30,575 bases of DNA from a virus. The notes under the pieces were generated by a model. That model was not told the DNA's origin. It was given only the letters and a program-made list of their open reading frames with translations, and ran no database searches. Position numbers and translations under genes: made by a program. The stretch covers positions 1 to 30,575 of IMG/VR virus record IMGVR_UViG_3300033146_004663, one strand, 5' to 3'. Each line of letters starts with the position of its first letter. Position 1 is the stretch's first letter. Below are positions 7,155 through 13,849 of this stretch, one piece after another.

Positions 7155-7631
7155 ATGAGCATTACAGCACAGAACACAACATCATTGGCTTATAAGTTCA
7201 GAATTTACATTGATAATCATGGGGTCACAACACCAGAGACAGCCATCATTGGCCTAAAGAAATACAAGCTCCTGAATTCATTGGTTGAAGGAAGGGACAT
7301 CAGGCTTAGTAAATTGGTATATGATATTTCTACTAAAGGTTGCTCTCCAGGAACAACATTATTGAATTGTGGATATATGGAAGTAGAGATTGGTTGGGAT
7401 CTGCTCGAAAAATCAAAGGTACTTCAAAGCCTTTTTGCTTATGTTCAAGTATATAATTTGAACCTGATGAATTCCAAAATCATTTCCAAGTATTGTAAAT
7501 GGGTATGGAATGGTCAAGATACTTTGAACAATGATCACTTTACTTTAATTTTTGATGGGTATCAGTTTCAATTTGATATTGCTCATGGAAAGCTGTTGAT
7601 TGAAGGCGATACATTGTCACGTCCTAATTAA
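7155..7631 (+). CDS. Unknown protein between helicase and RNase H
   Basis: 158 aa, ATG at 7155 behind AAAGGAATAAC, nine bases after the helicase stop, so it is in the same operon. Alternating hydrophobic strands with few helices (AYKFRIYIDN, GYMEVEIGW, HFTLIFDGYQFQFDI) suggest a beta-rich fold. It does not look like T4 primase gp61 or loader gp59. Its position suggests a replication-linked role, but no motif supports one. A terminator follows at once. Confidence 0.55.
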   Translation: MSITAQNTTSLAYKFRIYIDNHGVTTPETAIIGLKKYKLLNSLVEGRDIRLSKLVYDISTKGCSPGTTLLNCGYMEVEIGWDLLEKSKVLQSLFAYVQVYNLNLMNSKIISKYCKWVWNGQDTLNNDHFTLIFDGYQFQFDIAHGKLLIEGDTLSRPN

Positions 7632-7642
7632 TTTCATGAACC

Positions 7643-7674
7643 AAAAGGGTACCTATTTCGGTACCCTTTTCTTT
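7643..7674 (+). terminator. Rho-independent terminator before RNase H
   Basis: AAAAGGGTACC (7643-7653) pairs perfectly with GGTACCCTTTT (7660-7670) around the loop TATTTC, then CTTT. The hairpin ends about 12 bases before the RNase H start, and no clear promoter sits between them, so rnh depends on read-through or RNA processing. Confidence 0.8.
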
Positions 7675-7686
7675 AGGAGGATTTTA

Positions 7687-8550
7687 ATGAGAAACATTAT
7701 GCTGGTAGACTTTCAAAATTTATTGATGATACATGGGCATGGTCATAGGGAATCCATATTGGATGATGATCCAATGCCCCTTATATCTACACTCCGAAAT
7801 GTTTTTACAGATTATCAACAGGTATTCAAGGTGGGTTCAGTTCTCTTTTGCCAGGAAGGAAAGAATAGATTAAATTGGAGAAAGGAGTTTTGGCCAGAGT
7901 ATAAAGAGAACAGAGCCAAATCCAAAGCCAAGAAATCTGAAGAAGATAAATTATATATCTCTAATTTGTTCTCTGCCGCAAATGAATTCATGGAGAACCA
8001 TGTTGATGGAGATAATCCAGCATGGAATCGGTTAGGCTTTGATAATACAGAGGCAGATGATATTATCAACATCGTGGCTATAAATACTGGCAATAGAGGA
8101 AAGAAAGCCACTATCATTTCAGTAGATGTTGATTATATGCTGTTATTGAATGTCCCGGGTGTAAAGATATATGATCCAAGGAAAAGACACCTCAAAACCT
8201 TTCCTCATACCACTACAGGAAAGGTACTTGTTGAATCAGTAGAAGACTTACTGGAACTGTATAAATTCAATGGTCAGGGTAAAGACAATATATTCAACGC
8301 CAAATCAACAGCAGAGAAAAAGGTACGATTTGGAGAGAAGACAGCCCAGAAAATTATTCAAGATCCTCTACAGAGAAAGGTCTTCAAGCAAGAGTTTGCG
8401 GTTGGCATCAAAAGAAATGATCAAATTCTGAATCCATTCAGAACACCTCAACATATTCAGGATATGATTATGGATGGTTATAACAACCTAAAATGGTTAG
8501 AAAAAAGACCCAAGGGGGTTTCATTTTTTGATCTCATGAAATCAAATTAA
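7687..8550 (+). CDS. rnh: T4 RNase H-like 5' nuclease (FEN-1 family)
   Basis: 287 aa from the ATG at 7687 behind AGGAGG (T4 RNase H has 305). The upstream in-frame start at 7600 would lie before the terminator. The enzyme removes RNA primers and flaps from lagging-strand fragments. Metal-binding acidic residues are visible: LVDF (Asp8), TEADD (122-125), SVDVDY (Asp147, Asp149) and GKDN (Asp200) in the helix-3-turn-helix segment, followed by RFGEKTAQKII. The basic stretch YKENRAKSKAKK (72-83) lies where the flexible arch is expected. It works with the helicase upstream and the ligase downstream. Confidence 0.88.
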   Translation: MRNIMLVDFQNLLMIHGHGHRESILDDDPMPLISTLRNVFTDYQQVFKVGSVLFCQEGKNRLNWRKEFWPEYKENRAKSKAKKSEEDKLYISNLFSAANEFMENHVDGDNPAWNRLGFDNTEADDIINIVAINTGNRGKKATIISVDVDYMLLLNVPGVKIYDPRKRHLKTFPHTTTGKVLVESVEDLLELYKFNGQGKDNIFNAKSTAEKKVRFGEKTAQKIIQDPLQRKVFKQEFAVGIKRNDQILNPFRTPQHIQDMIMDGYNNLKWLEKRPKGVSFFDLMKSN

Positions 8551-8560
8551 CAAAAAGTTC

Positions 8561-8589
8561 TTGACAAAGGTCATCTTTCAAGTTAGAAT
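8561..8589 (+). promoter_or_regulatory. sigma70-type early promoter
   Basis: TTGACA at 8561-8566, 17-base spacer, TAGAAT at 8584-8589, followed by a 39-base leader with AAAAGGAACAAC before the ATG at 8629. Very like the promoter at 952. Confidence 0.85.
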
Positions 8590-8628
8590 CATTTCAAAAT
8601 AGACAACTTCATCATTAAAAGGAACAAC

Positions 8629-8967
8629 ATGACTGAAAAAGTAAAGAACACAATTCATATTGACGGTTTCATTGTAACCGGGAAAAAGGCAACACATTGT
8701 AATCCCATGTCAGAGTTGATTAATCGATTGACCCCCGTGGAAATCAGGATGCTAACCCTGAAGCAGAAAGAGAACTGGCTGGTGGATATGAAAGAACTAT
8801 ATGCAGAGGCAAAGATTCCTAATCCAACTCTAAAGAGAACAGTTGCATATCTAAAATATTGCAAAGATGTCAGTACTACCGGAGCCTATGAATTACTACT
8901 TGAAAAAACTTGGTGGAATTGGATACTGGCTGCAGAAAACATGTCTGAAAATCTACAGAAATATTAA
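8629..8967 (+). CDS. Small early protein, unknown function
   Basis: 112 aa, ATG at 8629 with a good ribosome binding site and its own early promoter. Mostly helical and basic. Contains LTPVEIRMLTLKQKENWL and NPTLKRTVAYLKYCK, which could be helix-turn-helix-like, and a tryptophan cluster (KTWWNWI). No family recognised. It is a single-gene unit upstream of the branched stem-loop at 8998. Confidence 0.55.
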   Translation: MTEKVKNTIHIDGFIVTGKKATHCNPMSELINRLTPVEIRMLTLKQKENWLVDMKELYAEAKIPNPTLKRTVAYLKYCKDVSTTGAYELLLEKTWWNWILAAENMSENLQKY

Positions 8968-8997
8968 ATTATTTGACCCTTCAAATAAACCAGTCAT

Positions 8998-9066
8998 ATC
9001 AACTACTTACCAAACTACGTGAGGGTTCACTCAATACAGCCATTTTGGCCTTTGTAAGTAGTTGAT
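8998..9066 (+). ncRNA. Branched stem-loop element before the ligase gene
   Basis: A perfect 13-bp closing stem (8998-9010 with 9054-9066, core CAACTACTTAC) encloses 43 bases holding two small hairpins: GTGA/TCAC at 9019-9030 and GCCA/TGGC at 9039-9049. As RNA this is a three-way junction of 69 bases. It is neither a tRNA (closing stem too long, no T-arm signature) nor a simple terminator, since no T tract directly follows the stem. It lies in the 192-base gap before the ligase and could be a leader regulator, a stand-alone RNA or a DNA cruciform site. Confidence 0.5.
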
Positions 9067-9159
9067 TTGATTATATTAATTTTTGGCTTAAATTTGAAAA
9101 TCAGTTTTTTAGGCAAAAACATACTATATAGACTAAATCATGGATTAAAAGGAAATTAA

Positions 9160-10569
9160 ATGTCGAATGTAATCTCAGTTGTTGAAGAAATTAGAGCAAT
9201 CTCTGGCAAAGGGTCAAAAAAAGCAAAAGCTGATGTTCTCAAAAGAGAGATTGGAAATAAAGAATTCAGGGCAACACTCCAGGCAGCTCTTAACCCTAAA
9301 CTTAATTATTGGCAGTCAGACATTACCAAAGACCCTGAGAAGTTTGGTGCTTCTGGAACAAGGTCATTATTTGGTGATGACGGCGTTTTGATTGATCTTA
9401 TGAACAATCTCTGCACCCGTGAGGTGTCTGGGAATGCCGGTGAAACTCTCCTAACAAAACTCTTCCATTCCCTGGTACCAGAAGAACAACCTATATTGGA
9501 GATGATCATTGAACGTAGGATGGATATTGGAATGGGGGTAGGCTCCATCAATAAGATTTTTGGGCATGGGTTCATTTATGACTGTGCTTATATGAGATGT
9601 AAGGGATATACCCATAAGTTGGTTGAAAAGTGGAATTGGGGAGTTGATACTATATTCTCACAATTGAAATTGGATGGTATGTTTACCAACATTTCCATGT
9701 TCCCTGATGGTACCATTACCTTTCAGTCACGTTCAGGTGAAGACCTTGGGTTGTATGAGGCTATCCCAGAACACATCAAAGCTTTAACTGATATGTTCGA
9801 TAAAATTGATATCCAGGCAATCACGTTTCATGGGGAATTGGTTGTTCATGATGCCACTACTGGGATACCATTGAATAGGTCACTTTCAAATGGCATCATT
9901 AACCACATAAAACAGGGTGGTAAATTTACTCCAGATCAGAAATTGGTTATTATGATCTGGGATGTCATTCCCTTTGAAAATTTCGATCAGCATATCCCTT
10001 ACAAAGTTCCTTATGTTGATAGGTTCAAGGCCTTGGCTTCTTCAGTTGAATCTGCTGCTCTGGTTGGCATATGTGAAACCAAATTTATAAACTCTATTCA
10101 AGAAGGAATGGATCACTTCAAAGAAGTCTTGGAGCGTGGGCTCGAAGGAACTGTAATCAAGCATGAGTCATTGACCTGGGAAAATTCTGGATCAGGGGCC
10201 AAAGCTCAGTTGAAGATGAAGAATAAATTCAGGGTAGAGTTTAGGATCTGTGGGTTTGTTGAAGGCAAAGGCAAACTTGCTGGCAAGACAGGATCAGTCA
10301 AGATCATCTCAGAGTGTGGGCAGTTTGAATCCTCTATCAATGGCATCAAGGATGCAGTCAGAAATGATATCGATTCCAGGCAAGATTATTATCTCAACAA
10401 GATCGTGGAAGTGGAGATGAATGGAATTCATAAAAATGAGGACGGGTCATTTGGGGCAGTTCATCCAAGGTGGAAGGAGTTGAGAACTGATCGATCAGAA
10501 GCAGATACACTTGAGAGAATGCTTCAACAAGAACAAGATACAATTTTTGGTAGAAAAGCGGCTAAATAA
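9160..10569 (+). CDS. 30: ATP-dependent DNA ligase (T4 gp30 type)
   Basis: 469 aa (T4 ligase has 487). It seals nicks in duplex DNA, including Okazaki fragments after RNase H action. The adenylated lysine is Lys170 in motif I (LKLDGM). Other nucleotidyltransferase motifs follow in order: FQSRSG, TFHGELVVHD, LEGTVIKHE and AQLKMKNKFRVEF, then an OB-fold domain (about 360-450). The N-terminal 130 residues are the helical DNA-binding domain of larger ligases. The start at 9160 follows AAAAGGAAATTAA, and a terminator lies 11 bases after the stop. Confidence 0.93.
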   Translation: MSNVISVVEEIRAISGKGSKKAKADVLKREIGNKEFRATLQAALNPKLNYWQSDITKDPEKFGASGTRSLFGDDGVLIDLMNNLCTREVSGNAGETLLTKLFHSLVPEEQPILEMIIERRMDIGMGVGSINKIFGHGFIYDCAYMRCKGYTHKLVEKWNWGVDTIFSQLKLDGMFTNISMFPDGTITFQSRSGEDLGLYEAIPEHIKALTDMFDKIDIQAITFHGELVVHDATTGIPLNRSLSNGIINHIKQGGKFTPDQKLVIMIWDVIPFENFDQHIPYKVPYVDRFKALASSVESAALVGICETKFINSIQEGMDHFKEVLERGLEGTVIKHESLTWENSGSGAKAQLKMKNKFRVEFRICGFVEGKGKLAGKTGSVKIISECGQFESSINGIKDAVRNDIDSRQDYYLNKIVEVEMNGIHKNEDGSFGAVHPRWKELRTDRSEADTLERMLQQEQDTIFGRKAAK

Positions 10570-10579
10570 TATTAACCAG

Positions 10580-10604
10580 AGGGATTCAATTATGAATCCC
10601 TTTT
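10580..10604 (+). terminator. Rho-independent terminator after ligase
   Basis: AGGGATTCA (10580-10588) and TGAATCCCT (10593-10601) form a 9-bp stem with a four-base loop, followed by TTTC. It sits 18 bases before the next start codon, as with the terminator before rnh. Confidence 0.75.
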
Positions 10605-10621
10605 CAATGAAAGGATTTGAT

Positions 10622-11071
10622 ATGTCTGCTTCAAATAATAATGCAGTAAGTTGGACTTGGAGAGCTATAATTGACGACCTTGAAGATGTTACTTTCAAGC
10701 TGAAAACTTGCCCTATCCCTGGTTTGGCGTGTAACAATATAAATCTATACTCAGCTGATGAATTTCTCTTGCCTACAAGTGGTGATAGGCTGGGATTCAA
10801 TCCATTTGAGATTGAGTTCTTCATAGATGAAACCTGGGAAAATTATATCAAGATTCATGAGTGGATCTTGAGGTATGCCGCCGATGGAGTAGTAGAAACC
10901 AAAGATATCACTATTCAACTTCTCAATAACGTCAATAAGCTGATTAGAACATTTTATATGCAAGACTGCTTTCCAATTAATATGAGTGACGTATCGATGA
11001 CTACAATCGATGATGATTCATATTTGTCTGTTACTACTGAGTTCGCATATTCCAAATGGTCTTTTGTTTGA
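10622..11071 (+). CDS. Tail-tube-fold protein (gp19-like), 3' end at IS607 junction
   Basis: 149 aa from the ATG at 10622 (AAAGGATTTGAT precedes it; an in-frame ATG at 10511 lies inside the ligase gene). The pattern is PIPGL, then TSGDRLGFNPFEIEFFID, then ETWENYIKIHEWI, then paired beta strands near the end. That resembles the tube fold of contractile-tail proteins (T4 gp19, gp54 or gp48 class), in which a strand pair and a helix link tube subunits. The C-terminus is SKWSFV followed by TGA supplied by the inserted element. Joining the far flank instead restores SKWSFVD and TAA. So the insertion cost one residue. Confidence 0.45.
   Translation: MSASNNNAVSWTWRAIIDDLEDVTFKLKTCPIPGLACNNINLYSADEFLLPTSGDRLGFNPFEIEFFIDETWENYIKIHEWILRYAADGVVETKDITIQLLNNVNKLIRTFYMQDCFPINMSDVSMTTIDDDSYLSVTTEFAYSKWSFV
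11057..11068 (+). repeat. 12-bp direct repeat, left side of IS607 element
   Basis: TGGTCTTTTGTT here is repeated exactly at 12803-12814 on the other side of the element. It includes the GG dinucleotide that IS607-type serine recombinases often use as crossover core. The exact crossover point within the 12 bp cannot be read from sequence. Confidence 0.75.
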
Positions 11072-11099
11072 GCAACAACTAAATCATTTAAATATATAC

Positions 11100-11672
11100 A
11101 TGATTAAGATACAATGGAAAACAGCGTACCAACTGGCAAGGGAAGAAGGAGTCCAACCTCAAACTATTAGACGTTGGATTTCTTCAGGAAAATATGAACT
11201 TGTAAAACGAACCAAAGGCAATGATTACCGTGTCGGGTTTGAGGTTAATTGCACTAATATCATATATGCCCGTGTTTCGTCTTCAAAACAAGTTCAATCA
11301 CTTGAGAATCAATTAAAGATTTTAAGAAAGGAGGTACCTGATCATGAAGAAATCAAAGACATTGGTTCTGGCTTCAACTTTAAACGAAAAGGCTTTAAAA
11401 CCCTTCTGGAACGAGTCTTGCAGGGAGACAAGCTCAGAATTATGGTTACCCACCCAGACCGGTTTACAAGATCAGGATATGAATTCATTAAATGGATCAT
11501 TGAATCATCTGGAAGTTCAATCCAATCATTGGATGACGCAGATAATGATGAAGAACAATTCGACACCTCTACCCTCATATCTTTTGTCACCTGCTTCTGT
11601 TCGTCCTTTCATGGAAAAAGGGGTGCCAGAGTTAAGGCAAGTAATAACCAAAAAGATCAGGATCATTCCTGA
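11100..11672 (+). CDS. tnpA: IS607 transposase TnpA (serine recombinase)
   Basis: 190 aa from the ATG at 11100, although its ribosome binding site is weak. It cuts and rejoins the element ends by a covalent serine link. Residues 6-45 form a MerR-type helix-turn-helix (KTAYQLAREEGVQPQTIRRW). The resolvase-like catalytic domain starts at about 54 with IIYARVSSSKQ, where Ser60 is the expected nucleophile, and continues with SLENQLKILRKE, DIGSGFNFKRKGF and VTHPDRFTRSG. It ends in a FHGKRGARVK stretch typical of the family. Length is usual. It overlaps tnpB by 62 bases in another frame. The protein looks intact. Confidence 0.9.
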   Translation: MIKIQWKTAYQLAREEGVQPQTIRRWISSGKYELVKRTKGNDYRVGFEVNCTNIIYARVSSSKQVQSLENQLKILRKEVPDHEEIKDIGSGFNFKRKGFKTLLERVLQGDKLRIMVTHPDRFTRSGYEFIKWIIESSGSSIQSLDDADNDEEQFDTSTLISFVTCFCSSFHGKRGARVKASNNQKDQDHS

Positions 11673-12744
11673 GAACGAAGAAATATACACGGCTGCATGT
11701 GACTTGGCCAGGGCCTCTTACAATATGTGCATATCTGCATATATCAATTACAAAGAGGATGTGAGAACTGACCCTGAGATTAGGCATGATGTTACAGCGT
11801 CTTGTAAAGATTGGCAATTAGTAATCGCTCATATTACCGATGGCTCTGCCTACAACGCTAAAATAACCAAACAAAAAGTAATCAAAGAGAGAACCAAAGG
11901 CAAGAAATGTGGCTATCATTTCAAAACCAGAAAGGATAGCAGGCAAGGTTTTAATATCTCCAAGCTTCCAAAGAAATGGATTTACCCCCAAAAACTTGGC
12001 CCGGTTACATTCCTTGAAGAAATCCCTGAATATGCATTTGGTAGATCAGCAAGGGTCATCACAGAATATGGAGAATGGTACTTATGTTGTCAGGATGTCA
12101 TCATAATTCCCAAGATCAAAGCTCGAAAGCTCAGTGCTGTAGCCATTGATCCTGGTGTGAGAACATTTGCAACAACCTACTCTCCTGATACTGTTTGTGA
12201 ATATGGAGCAGACTATGCAAAGCAATTAAAGGTCATTCAGGTGGAGTTGGATCATGCAATTTCACAAAGAGCTTTGATCTTGAATCAAAAGAAGCAATAT
12301 AAGAATATGCAATGGTACCAAGACAAAATCAAGCATTGGACAAACACGATAAACAAGTGCAAGATTGATGCAAGAAATTTGATTGATAACATGCATAAGC
12401 AAATTGCAGCTCATTTAACTAAAAACTATGATGTGATTTTACTTCCAACATTTGAAGTTTCTAATATGGTTGACAAGCAAAGACGGTCAATCGGAAGAGA
12501 AACTGTTCGTGGAATGTTGGGCTTGAGTCATTTTAGGTTTAAGTGCATATTGAAATGGCATGCAAAGAAACGTGGGAAACTGGTTTTGGACGTGAATGAA
12601 AGTTATACATCCAAAACCAATAGTTTCACAGGCGAATTGATGGATATAGGTTCTAAGAAGCAATTTAAGCACGATGGACAGACATTTGATCGTGATATTA
12701 ATGCCGCAAAGAACATATTCATCAAACATATCAAAATAAAGTAG
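11611..12744 (+). CDS. tnpB: TnpB, RNA-guided nuclease with rearranged RuvC site
   Basis: 377 aa from the ATG at 11611, which gives the usual TnpB N-terminus (VITKKIRIIPENEEIY, then ARASYNMC). TnpB uses an RNA from the element's right end to cut DNA at sites where the element is absent, which favours its retention. RuvC-I Asp180 is in AVAIDPGVRTF. The usual RuvC-II Glu position is Pro279 (ILLPTFEVSNM), and a Glu appears 51 residues later (VNESYTS, Glu330). RuvC-III is FDRDINAAKNI (Asp360/Asp362). This shift is the arrangement reported for Fanzor-like proteins. The zinc finger that normally has two CxxC pairs has no cysteine here (KTNSFTGEL, then FKHDGQTFD). Confidence 0.88.
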   Translation: MEKGVPELRQVITKKIRIIPENEEIYTAACDLARASYNMCISAYINYKEDVRTDPEIRHDVTASCKDWQLVIAHITDGSAYNAKITKQKVIKERTKGKKCGYHFKTRKDSRQGFNISKLPKKWIYPQKLGPVTFLEEIPEYAFGRSARVITEYGEWYLCCQDVIIIPKIKARKLSAVAIDPGVRTFATTYSPDTVCEYGADYAKQLKVIQVELDHAISQRALILNQKKQYKNMQWYQDKIKHWTNTINKCKIDARNLIDNMHKQIAAHLTKNYDVILLPTFEVSNMVDKQRRSIGRETVRGMLGLSHFRFKCILKWHAKKRGKLVLDVNESYTSKTNSFTGELMDIGSKKQFKHDGQTFDRDINAAKNIFIKHIKIK

Positions 12745-12802
12745 CGTACACTTTAATCGGGACTGCAACCAGTTAGTTCGGGTTGTTGCGATTTACAGTA
12801 CG
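12745..12802 (+). ncRNA. Candidate omega RNA / right-end structure
   Basis: Directly after the tnpB stop, three nested stems are visible: CGTAC/GTACG (12745-12749 with 12798-12802), AATCG/CGATT (12755-12759 with 12789-12793) and CAACC/GGTTG (12766-12770 with 12781-12785). The structure ends 1-3 bases before the GG at the element boundary, so the flanking TCTTTTGTTGATTAAA would be the guide. Known TnpB omega RNAs come from this position; the assignment is by place and fold. Confidence 0.6.
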
Positions 12803-12814
12803 TGGTCTTTTGTT
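12803..12814 (+). repeat. 12-bp direct repeat, right side of IS607 element
   Basis: TGGTCTTTTGTT, exact copy of 11057-11068. On this side it continues into GATTAA, which restores the last codon (Asp) and stop of the interrupted gene. Confidence 0.75.
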
Positions 12815-12865
12815 GATTAAATATCCCCAAGAGTAACTTACAACTGGATTGCAAAGGGGAATCCT

Positions 12866-13165
12866 ATGATATCAATTTACGAGTGGATGAAATCGAATGT
12901 AATGGGGGCTTTGATTGTTGGTGTAACCTTAATATTCATTGGAATGACGTTTGACTGTAGAAGTGGCCTGGCAAATTTGCGCACTGAAACCAGAACATCG
13001 AACATTCGACATGAAGAAAGATTAGAAGCGTATGCCAGAAGCACAAAAACAGCTATCTTTGAAATCAACAAACAACAGGATTACATCAAAGTGGAAATTA
13101 GTGAAATGAGAAAGGATATGAATCAGAAGTTCAATTTCATGATTGAGCATTTAGTTAAAAATTAA
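12866..13165 (+). CDS. Small membrane-anchored coiled-coil protein
   Basis: 99 aa, ATG at 12866 behind AAAGGGGAATCCT. One hydrophobic segment at about 12-31 (VMGALIVGVTLIFIGMTF) and a charged helical remainder (NIRHEERLEAYARSTK and DYIKVEISEMRKDMNQKF) that looks like a coiled coil. The layout fits phage lysis accessories such as inner-membrane spanins or holin-like proteins, but no family motif is visible. It was probably next to the gene at 10622 before the insertion element arrived. TTAAATA at 12817-12823 may be its late promoter. Confidence 0.55.
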   Translation: MISIYEWMKSNVMGALIVGVTLIFIGMTFDCRSGLANLRTETRTSNIRHEERLEAYARSTKTAIFEINKQQDYIKVEISEMRKDMNQKFNFMIEHLVKN

Positions 13166-13178
13166 TTGAAATTACGTG

Positions 13179-13207
13179 TTGACAAATGGTGTATTTTGAG
13201 GTAATAT
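13179..13207 (+). promoter_or_regulatory. sigma70-type promoter of uvsY
   Basis: TTGACA at 13179-13184, 17-base spacer, TAATAT at 13202-13207, 35 bases before the ATG at 13242. The spacer is one arm of a long inverted repeat. Confidence 0.85.
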
Positions 13208-13226
13208 CACTCAAAATACACCATTT
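13184..13226. promoter_or_regulatory. 17-bp inverted repeat over the uvsY promoter (operator candidate)
   Basis: AAATGGTGTATTTTGAG (13184-13200) and CTCAAAATACACCATTT (13210-13226) are perfect complements. The nine bases between them hold the -10 box. Transcription would start in or near the right arm, so the left arm is not in this transcript and a terminator role is unlikely (no T tract follows). A repressor operator, or a cruciform that masks the promoter, fits better. Confidence 0.6.
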
Positions 13227-13241
13227 CTATAGGGGGCAGCT

Positions 13242-13676
13242 ATGTTAATCAATGCAGAGATAGTCAATTCAGATATTCATAAGCTCATGGAACTACCAAT
13301 TGAACTTGATGAAGCCATCATAAATACCAATAACCTTCATTATCGACTTCAAACAATGTATATTGAATTTGCTAAAGCTTTAAGAAAAGAAACGATCACC
13401 TTGAACAAACTTGTCAAGCAAAGACGTAGATATTATCTGGGTCAAGAATCTCCAGCCTATTACAAAAAGTATCCTTTGAATATTCAAGTCAATAGGCAAC
13501 AGATCAATAAATATATTGAAGCTGATGATCTGGTAGTGGAACAGAATGGAAATATTGATGAAATTGAATCTTGCCTTAAAATTATAGAAGATGCAAAAAA
13601 GAGGTTGACATTCCGAACTAATGATGTTAAAGTAATTCTTGACTATAGGAAGTTCAAAGCAGGTAACAATTTTTAA
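13242..13676 (+). CDS. uvsY: UvsY-like recombination mediator
   Basis: 144 aa (T4 UvsY 137). UvsY loads UvsX on gp32-coated single-stranded DNA. The middle matches the T4 pattern: RRRYYLGQESPAYY parallels the T4 RLDYYSG region. The C-terminal half, with IEADDLVVEQNG, an amphipathic helix (IDEIESCLKIIEDAKKRL) and VILDYRKFKAG, parallels T4 LSADKDVLKV and IQDMRAFEAG. The start follows ATAGGGGGCAGCT. It is next to uvsW, as in T4. Its promoter carries a long inverted repeat. Confidence 0.82.
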   Translation: MLINAEIVNSDIHKLMELPIELDEAIINTNNLHYRLQTMYIEFAKALRKETITLNKLVKQRRRYYLGQESPAYYKKYPLNIQVNRQQINKYIEADDLVVEQNGNIDEIESCLKIIEDAKKRLTFRTNDVKVILDYRKFKAGNNF

Positions 13677-13687
13677 AGGAGAATCCA

Positions 13688-13849
13688 ATGAATGAAATAG
13701 AATTGAAAAGAATTGATCTCTGGAACAAGATGTACATTATATCAACTGAATTCCAATTGAAGACTACTGGCAAAATTGTACATTATTTAGCCAAATGTGA
13801 AGCAGATGATGCTGTGACCAGGTTTAATGAGATGCTGGCGAAATCATGA
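13688..13849 (+). CDS. 53-aa protein between uvsY and uvsW
   Basis: ATG at 13688 behind AAAGGAGAATCCA; the stop overlaps the uvsW start (ATGA at 13846-13849). The protein begins MNEIELKRIDLWNKMYIIS and ends with a helix (EADDAVTRFNEMLAKS). The KIVHYLAKCEADDAV stretch looks like a strand followed by a helix. T4 also has tiny genes between uvsY and uvsW, so the position is shared, but function is unknown. The strong ribosome binding site and the overlap support it as a real gene. Confidence 0.7.
   Translation: MNEIELKRIDLWNKMYIISTEFQLKTTGKIVHYLAKCEADDAVTRFNEMLAKS

Larger units (their letters stand above)
11060..12805 (+). mobile_element. IS607-family insertion sequence with tnpA and tnpB
   Basis: About 1.75 kb, drawn from the base after the left GG to the right GG; the borders can shift within the 12-bp direct repeat. 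It carries a MerR-like/serine recombinase tnpA that overlaps a tnpB in another frame, the standard IS607 order. There are no terminal inverted repeats, as is normal for the family. The right end after tnpB forms a nested hairpin. Removing the element rebuilds a continuous reading frame end at the left flank (SKWSFVD, stop TAA at 12818). A decayed copy of its left end is present at 16322-16397. Confidence 0.88.

Noticed and set aside
8998-9066. The branched stem-loop as a tRNA
   Set aside because: The closing stem is 13 bp, there is no TTCGA-type loop and no anticodon arm of standard size. I see no tRNA or rRNA anywhere in the window.
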